Assembly (NCBI RefSeq): GCF_000283155.1
Contig: NW_004454267.1
Coordinates: 1,661,956-1,725,955, forward strand
Length of the DNA stretch: 64,000 nucleotides
Direction: 5' to 3'
From: Ceratotherium simum simum
Taxonomy: Eukaryota > Chordata > Mammalia > Perissodactyla > Rhinocerotidae
Each line of letters opens with the position of its first letter. Position 1 is the stretch's first letter. Under the pieces are notes generated by a model. That model had not been told where the DNA came from, ran no database searches, and saw only the letters and a list, made by a program, of their open reading frames with translations. Below are positions 23,690 through 37,290 of this stretch, piece by piece. The position numbers and the translations under genes were made by a program.

Positions 23690-24120
23690 GGCTGTACTAG
23701 GTTGAAGGGTGCCCCAAAATTCACACCCACTCAGAACCTCAGAAGGTGACTTTATTTGGAAAGAGGGTCTTTGTAGACGTAATTAGTGAAGTTAAGATGA
23801 GATCATACTAGATTAGGGTGGGCCCTAAATCCAATGACTGGCGTCCTTATGAGAAGGTCACGTGAAGAGAGACAGGCATATAAGAAAGAAGGCCAAGTGA
23901 ATACAGAGGCAGAGATTGGAGTGATGTGTCTACAAGGCAAGGAATGCCAAGGATTGACAGTAACCACCCGAAACTAGGAAGAGGCAAGAAAGGATTCTCC
24001 CCCAGAGTCTGCAGAGGAAGCAGGGCCCTGCCGACACCTTGATTTCAGACTTCCAGCCTCCAGGACTGGAAGAGAATACATTTTTGTTGTTTTAAGCCAC
24101 CTAGTTCGTGGTGCCCTGGT
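23690..24120 (+). repeat. MaLR (MLT1-like) solo LTR
   Basis: GACTTTATTTGGAAAGAGGG, AGGGTGGGCCCTAAATCCAA, GAGATTGGAGTGATGTG, CCGACACCTTGATTTCAGAC and TTGTTTTAAGCCACC order matches mammalian MaLR LTRs. No internal retroviral sequence is attached. The subfamily is not certain. Confidence 0.8.
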
Positions 24121-24940
24121 GGTATCTCAAGACCGTGGTTTGGGTCTACAGTCAAGTGTAGCTTAAATGTCCACATGGTGGGCCCTGCTGGGCTAGACCT
24201 AGCTGCTGTGGATTCCCAAAAGGCAGAATTAGTAGACCTTGATTGTAGCTTGAAAAATTTTGGTTCTGTTTCCCCTGCAACATGCATGCACACTCACATG
24301 CACACTGCAGACAGAATGTGAGCCCAGGAGGGACCATGGACACACACTCCTCCCTTTGTATCTGGTTTGCCCCAGGACACAGGGCCTGGTAAAGGATAGA
24401 CAATGTGGGGTCTGTTATTACTAGCCCAAACCAGGCAACAGTGCAAAACACTTTTGGTTTCATCCCTTCCCAGGGCCCATCTAACTGAAGTATGTTAGCA
24501 CAGTTTCCTGCCTTAGTAAACAGAATACGTGGAAGAAAATCACCATGTCTTCTGATGATTCAAGACCTGGCAGGGTCTCAGTGTTCGAAAACATTCATTC
24601 TCATCCATGCACTGGACACATAACCAGCTCCAACCAGAGCCCATGTGGGCCACGCGGTCACGTCCACAGCAGAGCGGGAAGACCTGGATTCTTTAAACAC
24701 ACTTAACTTGCATATTCCAAATACAGGAACATTCTTCACGTTCACAAACAAGTTGGTTCTATCCTGTTTTTCTTGGAACATTCAGTCTTCACAGTCTAGC
24801 TTTTCCATTTTTTGAAAGAGATGTGAGTTCAAGAATATTTTACTAGTTTTTTCATGAGTAACGGGAAAAAGGAAAGCAACTCAGTTGATGATTAAGTCCC
24901 ACCTGTGGAGCCCACACCATCCCACCCCTGTAATAATAAC
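24121..24940. other. Intronic sequence, nothing recognised
   Basis: No feature called. A palindromic CATGCATGCACACTCACATG region lies near 24280. Confidence 0.4.
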
Positions 24941-24944
24941 AGCC

Positions 24945-25175
24945 CGCAATATCGAGCACTTTCTATGCGTCAGGCACCATGGTAAGCCCTTGACATGCAA
25001 CATTTCATTTAATCCTCCTAATAGCCCTATGAAACAGGTACTAACACTGTGCTCCCTTTTCAGGTGGAGAAATTGAGATGCAGACAGCCGAAGCAACTTG
25101 TGCCAATTCACACGGCCAGTCGGTGGTAGCACAGAATGTGCAATCTGGCCGTCTGTGCCCAAGGTCTAAACCAGG
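24945..25175 (-). repeat. MIR SINE
   Basis: TCTATGCGTCAGGCACCATG, ATTTAATCCTCCTAATAGCC, AGGTGGAGAAATTGAG and CACACGGCCAGTCGG. Confidence 0.75.
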
Positions 25176-25850
25176 CTAGTGGCCAGTCAAGACCAGCGAG
25201 TCTTTACTACCTAAGAGGGAAGAGTCTGGTTCCCCAGTCAGAGCTGGGCAGCAGACACAGGGAGGCGATGTCAAATCACTAACAGCTCAGAGTAGCCATC
25301 TTGGATGGGCTCTGCCATTGGAGATGCCCCAAGTTTTCAGAGACTCCTAGAAGCTTCTGACTTGGGCACCCCCGCCCCTTCGAGAAGGCTCCTAAGTTTG
25401 CTCATCCTTCCGGGGATGGGAGAAGTAGTGGTTTGGAAGCTACAGATGGGGCAGCAGATGGGAAGTGAAAGCCGATCAGAGTTGCCCAGGATAAAATCAG
25501 TCATCTGCAAAATTCATATGTTTTTGTGTGGGGCGACTTCACGAAAACAACAGCAAGAGGAATCAGCAGTGCTTGATGCATAAAGCGCCTCTGGCCATAA
25601 GGCTGGCAAAACAGAGTGGGCAGAAGAACTTGGTGGGCGGACCGTGGCAATGAGAGCAGTGAGCGGCAGAGGGGGAGAAAGACAGACCGACGGAGATGCA
25701 AAGACCTGGAGCATTAAAGCTAAAAGAGCCATAAATATGATGCCTCTCTTCTCTGAACCCCAAATAGGTTGGGCACATGGTCTGAGAAAGGATTTCTGGG
25801 CCCCTTGGAGACGTGAGGTTCAGCCTCAGATATAGCTCAGGAACTAACAG
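25176..25850. other. Intronic sequence, nothing recognised
   Basis: No exon or confident repeat. Confidence 0.4.
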
Positions 25851-25854
25851 TCGA

Positions 25855-26020
25855 CAATTACTGAGCACTTTCTAAGTGCCCAAACTCTGCTAGGTTCTGT
25901 ATTATATCCTGATTTCACAAAGACTGAATTTACTTGCTGATGGTCACCCTGCTAGTGCAGTGGCAGAATTCAGACTTGAACCCTACGCATCCGATGAGAG
26001 TCTGAGCACTCATCCTCTTG
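25855..26020 (-). repeat. MIR SINE
   Basis: ACTGAGCACTTTCTAAGTGC, GATGGTCACCCTGCTAGTG and GTGGCAGAATTCAGACTTG. Confidence 0.65.
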
Positions 26021-26454
26021 GATGCTGAGATGCTAGAAATCCTGATATCCTGGCAGAGCTGGCCTGGTTAAGAGGCCATGGTTACAGCTTCAACTTGCAA
26101 ATCAACACAGGGCCTCTAGCGGGCAGCCTCGAGACCTGGGAAGGGCCATAGGCAGGGGCATGCCTACCTGACCTCCAGAGGTCTTGGGCTGAGTGCCACC
26201 ACCTGACCTAGGCTGAGGGGGCCTCCACCAGAGGTGGAGGAGGAAGAGTGTGGGAATCTTGAGCATAGCTCCTCAGACTCGGGGGAAAGAGGTGACCTCT
26301 TCTTATAGCATTCCCTGCTGCCAGGTGGTGCAACCAATACCCTGCCCAGCCACGAGCTTGAGTGGTGGGACTGTTTCCCACTGTGCTCTCTAGGTGGCCT
26401 GGGGCCATCCCACCACTCTGGGCCAGCTGACCTCCCCAAGGGGCCAACTTCATG

Positions 26455-26605
26455 CAGAAAGAACACCGACCTTGGAACCGGACAGAACTGGCTCTAATCC
26501 CCACTCTGCCATGTACTCCTTACATGACCTGGGGCCTCAGCTTGCCCTTCTGCAAAATAGATTTGCTGTGCGGGGTGAAGGAAGTGCCAGGTTAGCTGCT
26601 ATGCC
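26455..26605 (+). repeat. MIR SINE
   Basis: GGCTCTAATCCCCACTCTGC, CATGTACTCCTTACATGACC and CTTCTGCAAAATAG. The stretch 26021-26454 holds nothing called. Confidence 0.65.
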
Positions 26606-26634
26606 CAGCATTTTGGGATGTTTCTGAACTCAGT

Positions 26635-27335
26635 CCTTTCTTGGAAGATGGAGGGAGAATGTTCTAACTCACCCTTGCCCTGTGCTTCTCTGAACTCACC
26701 TCTCCTCATTCTTTTATTATACCCTCTCCATATTCAAATTTCTCAAATGCAGCTAGTCCATCTCTGCCCCAAATCTTGTCCATGCTGTGCTCTCCCTCAG
26801 GAAGTGGATAGTTCTCAGCTGGGGGCAATTTTGCCCCTTGGGGAGACATCTGGACATATTTGTGGCTGTCACGAGTGAGTGGGGATGAGGGAGCACTGCT
26901 GGCACCTAGCGGGTATAGGCCAAGGATGCTGCTAAACACCCTACAACGCACAGGACAGCCCCACAGCAGAGAATGATCTGGCCCAATATGTCAAGAGTGC
27001 CCAGGTTGGGAAATCCTAGTCTAGAATGATCTTCTCTCTCATTCGCCTGCCAATCCCTTCTTATCATTCAAGTCTCAACTCAAAACTGCATATTCAGAGG
27101 CCTTTCTGACCGCTGATTATGCCCCTCCCCACTCACACCACCTTCCTTTCTTTACGGTCCTCTCACACCTTGCACGATGCCTCTCTTGCATGATTATCTA
27201 ATTCCATCTTCCCACCTAGGATACGTGCTCCACCAGGGAGGGGCTGTGTCGCTTTTGTTCACTAAATGCCCAAACAGTACCTAGCACATTAGTACCTTAA
27301 TAAATGCTTGTGGAATGAATGTCTGAATGAATGAA
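26635..27335 (+). repeat. L2 LINE interrupted by a hAT-type MER relic
   Basis: L2 body lies at about 26640-26805 and continues at 27020-27335: CAATCCCTTCTTATCATTCA, GGCCTTTCTGACCGCTGATT, CACCTAGGATACGTGCTCCA, CCTAGCACATTAGTACCTTA and a GAATGTCTGAATGAATGAAT tail. The MER element occupies about 26808-27022. Confidence 0.8.
26808..27022 (+). mobile_element. hAT-type MER relic (type B), copy 1
   Basis: GGGGCAATTTTGCCCCTTGG, GGCACCTAGCGGGTATAGGC, GATGCTGCTAAACACCCTAC, GCACAGGACAGCCCCACAG and CCAGGTTGGGAAATCC. Full-length copy inserted in an L2. The same element recurs at 42205, 44025, 50955, 54785 and 59222. Confidence 0.85.
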
Positions 27336-27685
27336 TAAGCAAATAAGTAAAAATCTGCCAGCAAATTTTCATAAACACCCCCTTTTGTCCCCACTACCCT
27401 ACGAACAAAAGAAAAGGGTATCTTTCTAACCTCCATCATTTTTCTCAGGGTACCAGGTGTATCCTGCGTCAACTGACCAAAGATTGTGCCTTCCCTGGAT
27501 GCCCCCCAGGATCCAGGGTCTCCCAGCAGATGATGGGATGGCACCAAGCCCAGGACTAAAGGAGGGACCAGGAATCAGGCGAAGGAGACAAGGCATTTCT
27601 AGGTTTAAATAGAGGCCTTCCCTCTATGCCTGTATCTTATTTGGATCCTGATTCAAAACCCAAACTCCTGGGAATATGTGACCTC
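27336..27685. other. Intronic sequence, nothing recognised
   Basis: No feature called. Confidence 0.4.
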
Positions 27686-27689
27686 GATA

Positions 27690-27990
27690 TCTGATGACAT
27701 TAAAAATGACTGTTAATGTTTTAGGTGTGATAATCATATTGACGTTCTGTTCAAAGAGAGACCTTATCTTTTTGAGATGTATACTGAAATATTTACAATT
27801 ATATGATGTCTTGGAAATGCTCCATCAGGGTTGAGGGAAGTGGGAGAGAGTATAGATACAAGATTGGCTATGAACTGATCATGGTTGACACTTGGATGAT
27901 GTATGTGTGGGGGCTCACTATACAATTCTTGGTACTCTTGTGCGTGTTTGAAAATTGCCCTAATAAAAGTGCTTTTTTTAAAAGATGCTT
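27690..27990 (+). repeat. L1-type LINE 3' end
   Basis: TTTTAGGTGTGATAATCATA, GATGTATACTGAAATATTTA, ATATGATGTCTTGGAAATGC, GGGGGCTCACTATACAATTC and CCCTAATAAAAGTGC are the 3' untranslated part of an old L1, sense. Confidence 0.7.
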
Positions 27991-28500
27991 TCATCCAGCT
28001 CTTCCAGGACAGCTGGACCCAGTGCCCTCATGCCATGGGAGGAAGGAAGGCCCTGCCCTCTCCTTCGCCCCCCATTCACCTCTCCTCTTCAGCCTTGTCA
28101 ATAAATCAGGATGGAAGACACAGTCGAGCAAAGAGCTGCCTTCTTGCTGGAAATATAGTTCATTTTCTTGCTTTTTTTTTTCCCCCTTACAAGCTCTCTA
28201 AAGGGGTTTTCTTTGCTGATGGTCTATTTTAGAGCAGATCAATGGTCGTGCCAAGGGACAGACCTTCCTTGTGGCATCTGAGTTTCTCACCACCTCGGGG
28301 CTGCTGGCTGCTCTGCCAGCTCCATCCGATTGTGGCCAAGCAGGCTGCAGGCCCAGAGCAGGCAGATCTTTGAGAGAAGTTCAAAATCTGTAATTCACGT
28401 GAAATCTCCCAATTTTAAAGTGTGGGCAATCAATTCGTTAAAATTTGATAGGAGCCAAAAAAACTCACCCATGCACATCAAACAGCCCAAAGACGCCTAT
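27991..28500. other. Intronic sequence, part AT-rich
   Basis: 28375-28460 (AATCTGTAATTCACGTGAAA, GGGCAATCAATTCGTTAAAA) looks like possible conserved noncoding sequence; the rest shows nothing. Confidence 0.35.
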
Positions 28501-28514
28501 TGATGATTCCTTCC

Positions 28515-29065
28515 TTCCTTCCCCGACTCTGCCCCTTTCAGTGTAACTCCTAAGCCAGACCTTGTCCTTCCTCTGCTCGAAACATGCCACTGGTTCCCAC
28601 CTTGTTTAGCGTAACAGCCAAACTCTGGAATCTCCATGATCTTGCCCCAACTTTCCCTCTGACCTATCTCTCACTACTCTACCCCCCCACTTTCTCTGTT
28701 CCAGCCACGCTGACCCCGTTGTTCCTCCAACACACCAGGCGTGTTCCCATCTCAGAGCTCAGCACCTGCTGCCCCCCTGGACCACTTTCCCTGTCCGAGT
28801 GCCTCACTCCTTCACCCGATTCCACTCTTCTCAGTAAGAACCTTCCTGGCCACTCATTAAAATTACAGCTCTCCCTCGCTTCTTCTCTCTGCCTCATTTC
28901 TCTGATGTCCCTTTTGACTTATTTTGTTTGTCATTAGTCTCTCCCACTTGATGGAAGCTCCTTGTGGGTAGGGATTTCAGTCTCTTTAGCGTATCCTCGG
29001 ACAGAGCCGGGACAACGTGTACTCAGTAAATATCTGTCGAATAAGTGGATGAATGAACGAATGCA
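28515..29065 (+). repeat. L2 LINE, long 3' fragment
   Basis: Collinear L2 of about 550 bp: CTCGAAACATGCCACTGGTT, CTCCATGATCTTGCCCCAAC, CTGTTCCAGCCACGCTGACC, GATGGAAGCTCCTTGTGGGT and a GTGGATGAATGAACGAATG tail. It ends about 190 bp downstream of the XYLT1 donor at 29255. Confidence 0.88.
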
Positions 29066-29254
29066 CAAATGCTTCTCAGGTCCAGTGTGGATCCTATGCT
29101 GAGAGATCTTAGGGAGACAGTGCGGAAGTTCTCCATGGCATCTCTCTGGACAGGAGGCAAACGGCCTCCGCCTCTGGCTCCGCAGCTGTGACCAGGGAGA
29201 CGGAGAGGGAGCAAGACTGAGGAGCAGGCTGGCCGGGGGCCACAGGCCGCCTTA

Positions 29255-31009
<1,755 letters not shown>

Positions 31010-31510
31010 TAAGAACAGATAACATGAGATCTACCCTCTTAACATATATATTTCTTAACTTTTATTTATTTATTTATTTATTTAATTTATGTCTTCGTGA
31101 GGAAGATCAGCCCTGAACTAACATCCATGCCAATCCTCCTCTTTTTGCTGAGGAAGACCGGCCCTGAGCTAACATCTATTGCCATTCTTCCTCCCTTTTT
31201 TTTCCTCTTTTCTCCCCAAAGCCCCAGTAGATAGTTGTATGTCATAGTTGCACATCCTTCTAGTTGCTGTATGTGGGACGCGGCCTCAGCATGGCCGGAC
31301 AAGCGGTGCGTCAGTGCGCGCCCGGGATCCGAACCTGCGCCGCCAGTAGCAGAGCGCACGCACTTAACTGCTAAGCCACGGGGCCGGCCCCCTTAACATA
31401 TTTTTAAGTGTACAGTATAGTATTGTTGATTATAAGCACAGTGTTATACAGCAGATCTCTAGAACGTATTCATCTTGCAAAATGGAAAATTTATCATCCA
31501 ATATTTTGGA
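31010..31510 (-). repeat. L1 3'-region fragment (antisense), split by an ERE
   Basis: AACATGAGATCTACCCTCTT (31021) and, after the SINE, TTTTTAAGTGTACAGTATAG, CAGCAGATCTCTAGAACG and TCATCTTGCAAAATGG are antisense L1 3' sequence. Confidence 0.8.
31048..31390 (-). mobile_element. ERE SINE copy 6 (long form with TTTA tail)
   Basis: An AT-rich (ATTT)n tail (31055-31090) precedes GTGAGGAAGATCAGCCCTGA, CCCCAGTAGATAGTTGTATG, GTCATAGTTGCACATCC, GGACAAGCGGTGCG and GGGGCCGGCCCC. This copy keeps the ~60-bp segment missing from the short forms. Target duplication C(T/C)CTTAACATAT at about 31036 and 31389. Confidence 0.92.
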
Positions 31511-32425
31511 GGCATCACCACCTTCCTCCATTCTCAGCCCATATGGATGGGGAAGATCGCCCTCCATGATCAATTTCAGGGGTGGTCACAGAGCTTAGGT
31601 CTGGCCAGTCAGAGCCCTACATCTCCCTGGTCATAGGAGGTATGGATCAGAGATGGACAGATGACTTAACCAAGCCATTTAGCCAGGAAGACAGAATTCT
31701 AGACTTCTGTTGGAACTACTAGATAAGAGAGGTTCTCTTTCTGATATACATGAACTGGAAGATTCTGAGAGCCCTTTTGTTCCCACACGGAGAGAGGTTG
31801 CCTGAGACGAAAGCCAACACAGAGGGAAACACTGCCGAGCGATGGAGAGGGTCTAGATCCTCACGACCCCACTTGAGCTCCTGGATCAGCCCGGCCAGAT
31901 GGAGATCAGCCACCATCATATTTTATTTTTCTTTGAAAGCCCAGATCCTACACCAGATGCCCCTGGATCAATAGTTCCAGACATCTCTTACCCTGTAATC
32001 AGCCTCTAAGACTCTGTTTCTCCTCCTTTTCCTTGCAAACGCTCCAGGGGCGAGGTTTCAGGGAGAAACACAGCTTACTGGCTCGATTTATTACAACTCC
32101 AACTAGAGATCTCCTGATTTTCCTCAGCTTGATTTCCTTTGAGTCTAACCTGATTTCTTGTGGGTTCTAGGTTTACGGGGCCCAGAACATTGTCAGGGTA
32201 AGAGTGGCAGGTGGCCCAGAATGTCAACTGGGAAAGCTGAGAATTAAGACTGTTTAGCCTGGAGATCAGGAGATTGGGAACCTGTCCGATGTCATCGGAA
32301 AGCTGAATGGCTACCAAATGAACAAGGCTCCCTCTGTGTTGTTCCACAGGACAAGATGAGATTAATGTGGATAATGGCCCAATCACATGGCAGAGCTTTC
32401 CATAGTCTATGTGACTAGCCTCCTG
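31511..32425. other. Intronic sequence, nothing recognised
   Basis: No exon or confident repeat; the Ser/Thr-free short open frames have no family match. Confidence 0.4.
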
Positions 32426-32427
32426 CA

Positions 32428-32850
32428 GACCTGTCCACCCTGACTGTTCCTACTATCTACCTCACCACCTGGCCTTCTTTCTTTTCCTTGAGCAAGCTCA
32501 TTTCTGCCCCAGGACCTTTTCACTGGCTATTCTTGCTACCTGGAACACTCTCTCCCTAGATCTTTGCAGGACTGCATCTTCTTGTCATTAGTTCACAGGT
32601 CAAAAAAAGGCCACCTGCCCCCCGCTAGCCACATCACTCTCTTCCACCTTGCCCTAGTTCAATTTTCTGCAGAGCATTTAACACCGTCTGAAATTGTTTA
32701 TCTGTTTACTTGTTTATTGTCTGAACACCCACTAGCACATAAACTACAAGAGATAAGAGACTATTTCAGTTTTGTTTGGCACTGAATACACGCCACCACA
32801 ACAATACCTGGCACGTATCTGGCTCTCGGTAAAAAAAGTTACAGGAGGGT
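32428..32850 (+). repeat. L2 LINE 3' fragment
   Basis: CAAGCTCATTTCTGCCCCAG, GGCTATTCTTGCTACCTGGA, CATTTAACACCGTCTGAAAT and ATACCTGGCACGTATCTGGC. Confidence 0.75.
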
Positions 32851-32877
32851 ACATTCTGGCTCGGTACCATAACAAAA

Positions 32878-33115
32878 AGAATACCTGTTATTGAGCATCG
32901 ATCAGCCCTTGCCATTCATTATTTCATTTAATCCTCATAACAACCCTGCAAGACAGTGCTATTATCTCCATTTTGCAAATAAGGAAATCACAGCTTGGAG
33001 AGGCCAAGGGATTTATTTGTTCAAGGTTACACTGTTTTAATTAGTTCAGCTGAGATTCAAACCCAGGTCTATTTCCAAAGCTTATGCCCTTAACCACTAA
33101 TACACACTACATTAC
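32878..33115 (-). repeat. MIR SINE
   Basis: TTCATTTAATCCTCATAACA, TCCATTTTGCAAATAAGGAA, ATTCAAACCCAGGTCTATTT and CTTAACCACTAATACACAC give a nearly complete reverse MIR. Confidence 0.85.
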
Positions 33116-33284
33116 CATACCCGGAATTTGGAAAAGTTTATAACAATTCTGCTTGTTAATGAAATATCTTGTAACTTAGTTACTGCAGGTAGGTAGGTGC
33201 ATTTAAGGACTGTCAGAGGCATTGCAGAGAGGATTCCTGTATCACGTGAGAGGCTGACTCTAGGTGGCCAATAAGGTTACATCT

Positions 33285-33310
33285 TTTCATCCATCCATCC
33301 ATCCATCCAT

Positions 33311-33343
<33 letters not shown>

Positions 33344-33600
33344 TAGCCACCCAAATCTAACCACCTATCCATCTATAATCCAACCACCCACCCAGAAAAC
33401 CATTCAACTACCCATCTAGCAAAGCATTCAACAGACTATCATCCTTAAAATCAACCAGCCATCCATTCATCCATCCATCCATCCATCCATCTAACCACTC
33501 ATCACCTTTAAAACCAGCCAACCATCCATCCATCTACCCACCCATCCTCCTTAAAGCAAACCATCCAAGCATCCACTCTTCCATCCATGTAACTATCAAC
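33285..33600 (+). repeat. (TCCA)n tetranucleotide microsatellite with degenerate flank
   Basis: A near-perfect CATC/TCCA array at about 33285-33340 is followed to 33600 by degenerate CCATCCATC islands (33460-33490, 33525-33550). A smaller related run is at 34108-34132. Confidence 0.9.
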
Positions 33601-34715
33601 TCCTTGATCCATGCAATATTAACTTAGCCTATACTACATGCCAAGTACTGTGCTAGGTACTAGAAAAATAAAATTTGGGGAAAAAACCCTTGCCTTTGAG
33701 GAGCTCTTAGCCCATTGGGACAAACAGAAGATAATGCTCAATTGTTTTATGATAGAAGTGTTTTCTGATAGAAGGTTGCTCTTGGAGGGTAGGGGAAAGA
33801 GGGCACAATCCGCCTGCACGGACAGAGAAGACCTCAGAGAGTTTAGCCCAAAGCTTCTCAGCCCATTTCTTCAAGCTCTCTTAATGAGTCCTAATGTCTC
33901 TGGCTCCTCGGCTGTTCAATCAGTAGCTGTGATCCCGGGGCTAATTAGCATCTTGGCTTTGGCTGATGACAGACTGGGCAGCAAAAGCTATCTTAGCTAC
34001 CCTCTAATTTTCTCTCCAAACCAATCACAAACACACCGGGCTTTCTTGGTAATCATACGAGAGGGGTCTGCCTGGTGAGATCATGTCCCTTTAAACACTC
34101 ATACAACAATCCATCCATCCACCCAACCACCCAGCATCCTTAAAACCTCCTACTTGTCAGCCTTGGACAAAGCCCAGAGCACAAAGACATGGGACGTGAG
34201 CCTATTTTCACAAATGGATTATGAATGGATTAAGAAATGTGAGAATCCAAAGTAAAAATATTATAATGCACAAGAAAAGCTTATATTCTTTAACCACAGC
34301 CCAAAGGCACTGTACTGGTCTTTGCCATGCTGGCTGAGCCTTGCTCGGAGACTCTTTATCAAACAAAGGGAGGGATGTTTAAAAACGATGGCTACTTGTG
34401 CCACTTTTTTTCACCCAGATTTTACTGGGTGATTTTTCAAAGGTCTAAACATGGTCCAAGGCACTCTATTTCACAGGAAGTCCACACTGTAGGGGCTCCT
34501 GCTGGCACTCAGATAATACTGCTCATCCCTACCCCAAGGCCCTGGGTAACAATGACCCGGAGCTCCTAGCAGTTGAGGCTTATGGGGCCTTTGGGATCAG
34601 TCCAGGCTCTCCAGCCATGGATGTCTCTTGCCATGTTGTTGAATGAATGAGTGAGCGAGTGAAGGCATTCTGGAGAAGAGTGGCTGCCCTGGTCCAGAGG
34701 AGCTGACGTCACCTG
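33601..34715. other. Intronic sequence, nothing recognised
   Basis: Apart from the small TCCA run at 34108-34132 and a GAATGAATGAGTGAGCGAGT run at 34640, no feature is called. Confidence 0.4.
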
Positions 34716-35020
34716 AGGGCCTGCTCAGCATCAGCACTGTGCTGGAGGCTCTGCGTCCCTCATTATTTGGCTCTGGGAGGAGTGCATTAAGCTGCAAGGT
34801 TCACAGAGGTTGGAGTGTTTCCCCAGGTCATACAGTGAGTGAGGACAGCGTCACCAAGGCCAAAGCTGGCCCTGCTACTTTTCCCGGCCCTCTGCTGGAG
34901 TGGAAGGCAGAGATGGGAGGCTTGGCGTGAAGATTTTGTGCTGGTCTTTAAAGGGACTTGCGTGCTGACATTGGGGAAGTCTTTTGTAACTTCTCTTTAG
35001 GGTTTTATAAAGGAGAACAG
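34716..35020 (-). repeat. Possible MIR-like fragment
   Basis: GCATTAAGCTGCAAGGTTCA, CAGAGGTTGGAGTG and GGTCATACAGTGAGTG resemble a decayed reverse MIR. Confidence 0.35.
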
Positions 35021-35590
35021 ATTCACAGACAGACAGACACAGACACGGATGCTTTCCTTCAGGAGAAGAGGAGGAAGCACTGGGAATCAGACACGATCAC
35101 TGCAGCAAGAGAGCCTCCCAGACTTAAATATAAATAAAGTCATCCTGGGGTCAGACACTTGGTCTGGGGAGCAGCGAGGAGAAGAGGGAACACAACCCAG
35201 AGTTGTTCTGGAGAACAGCTATTTGGGGAGAGGGGTGGGTGGGAAGGAACAAAAATATCCAAAGAAAAGAGACACACAGAGGGAGAGACGGGGATGAGAG
35301 GCAGAGAAAGAGACAGAGACAGAGAAAGGGAAAGAGAGAGAGAAAAAGACAGATAGAGAGACAGAGAGAGAGAGAAGGAACAGGGATTCAGAGAGGCCAC
35401 ACACTCACTGAGAGAAAAACAGAGAGAGACCTGCAAACAGAAAGCCCTCCCCCTCACTCCCACATAGGGAGAGAGAAGCATATAGAGAGACCTGCACAGA
35501 CACAGAGGAAGACAGAGATGCACACAGATATAAACAGAGACAAACACATATAATCAGACACATATATAAAGACAGGAAGAGACATAGAGG
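35021..35590 (+). repeat. Purine-rich GAGA/CAGA low-complexity tract
   Basis: Starts with CAGACAGACAGACAC (35025) and is densest at 35275-35400 (GAGA and GACAGA repeats), thinning to 35590. It is strongly strand-asymmetric: purines on plus, pyrimidines on minus. Open frames on both strands follow from composition. Confidence 0.88.
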
Positions 35591-36330
35591 AAAGGAGGGA
35601 GCCTCACTGGAAAATTGGATCCACTCAACCTCAAAACGCTGCAGCTATCTTTCAAAGCAAAAGCAAACAAACATACCAGAATCTCAGAATCAAAAATGCC
35701 TCCAGGCCTGTTTGGCTCCTGTCTACCTCAGGCCTGTACACACCTGCCCCTCCCCTCTCACCTAGGCAATCCGCCCACTCACCAGCCTGGTGATGGAGGA
35801 AGGAGCCGGGGCTCAGAGACGTAAGGCAACCGGCCCAGGGACCCACCAAAAGAGGCGGGACATTCTCAGGCTGGCTCCAGAACCCACTGCAACCGCTCCC
35901 CACTCTGGCACATAGTAGGACCCAAATGTGGTTTACTGGATAAATAAGAGAGTGAACGAGCGGGTTTTCTGCACCCCCATGTGCAGCGGGGGGGTGGCCC
36001 TCTGCCAGTTGCCGATAACCAGCTTCCTATTTTTGCTGCACGCCCTGGCTCCTGTAACGACCTTTCCGGCAAGCTGCTCTGACACGGGGGAGCCGGAGAT
36101 GACAATCAACCACACGGCAGACGTGGGCAGAGTTGCTCCCTGGCGTGGGCCACCTCCGCACCCTAGCCACCATTTCCGGGACTGCGGTCCTGAAAAGCCT
36201 CCTACGCTAGGAGTAGGCTCTTCAGTGGATTGTAGAGAGATTCCCAGCACAGGCGGGAACTGGGGAAATGGACTCTTTCCTGCTGGAGGGAGTGGGAGCT
36301 GGCACAACTTTGCCAGAGGTGATGTGGCAA
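35591..36330. other. Intronic sequence, nothing firm
   Basis: A weak MIR-like tail (CTGGCACATAGTAGGACCC) is at 35902-35920. Otherwise no feature. Confidence 0.35.
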
Positions 36331-36334
36331 CAAG

Positions 36335-37070
36335 TATTTCAATTTTAAATATGCATGCCCCTTGACCCAGTAACTCACTCCTAAGAATCTATCCTAAGGG
36401 AAAGAGAAGGCAAAAACCTAAGTCTCTATGTATAGGATGTTCTTTCGTTCATTTATTCATTCATTCAGCATCTCCTATGTGCCAGGCACGGTTCTAGCCA
36501 TATCAGTGGACACAACAGAGTCCTTTCCTAAACGCTGCTTAGTCTAGTGGGATAGAAAGCCAATAAGAAAATAAGCAAATAGAGAAGACAATTGCAGATA
36601 GTGATAAAGGCTATGAAGGAAGATAAATAAAGTGGGCTAAGGGATGGGATTTCTTTGGGTATGGTGGCCAGGGAAGACTGATATGAAGCTGGAACTCTTG
36701 AACAAGCTCTGAATGAAATGAGGGAGTGAGCCATGTAATTATCAGCAGTTGGGGAGGATTATGGGCAGCTGGCATAGCAAGTGCAATCATGTTGACCTCA
36801 ATCATGTTTATAACACTCCAAAATAGGAATCAACCCAAAGGTCTTATTAATACTTCTTGATACAGAACATTTCTCTAATATATTAAGCAAAAGAGAAGTC
36901 CTAAAATGTAATCTATAATGACTTAACAGACACGATCGCCAATACTAACAGACGTTCATACAGTGGCATGACAGTTTTTATTTCTTCTTTATACTTTTCT
37001 GCACTATCTGAATTTTGTAAAATGGATTACTTTTGTAATGAAACATCACAATAAAGGTGATGTTTATCAA
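36335..37070 (+). repeat. Old L1 3' region interrupted by another ancient repeat
   Basis: L1 pieces: CCCCTTGACCCAGTAACTCA and TAAGAATCTATCCTAAGGGA (36358-36400), resuming GGAATCAACCCAAAGGTC and TGCACTATCTGAATTTTGTA with CACAATAAA (36830-37055). Between, about 36440-36795, lies a different ancient repeat: TGTGCCAGGCACGGTTCTAG, GAGGGAGTGAGCCATG. Confidence 0.75.
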
Positions 37071-37104
37071 TAATTCTTATGCTTTTTTGTGTTTGTTGTG
37101 TGCC

Positions 37105-37290
37105 TAATGTGTGTTAATTTCTCTGCTTGATTTTTTTTTACTTCTATTCAACCCCTATGAGAAAAGAGTTATCATCTTCCTATCATACGTTTGAGGAAGC
37201 TGCAGCTCAGAGAAGTCCCAGGTGGGAGGCGGCTGAGCTGGGAAGGGAGGGGGTCTGCGATGCCAGAGTCTTATCATTGCCACTACGCTC
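37105..37290 (-). repeat. MIR-like SINE
   Basis: TATTCAACCCCTATGAGAAA, AGCTGCAGCTCAGAGAAGTC and GATGCCAGAGTC resemble reverse MIR. Confidence 0.5.

Noticed and set aside
33285..33600. Regular short direct repeats resembling a CRISPR array
   Set aside because: A simple TCCA microsatellite with no spacers, in a mammalian intron.
35140..35553. 135- and 116-codon frames rich in Ser/Leu and Arg/Glu
   Set aside because: Composition effect of the polypurine tract.
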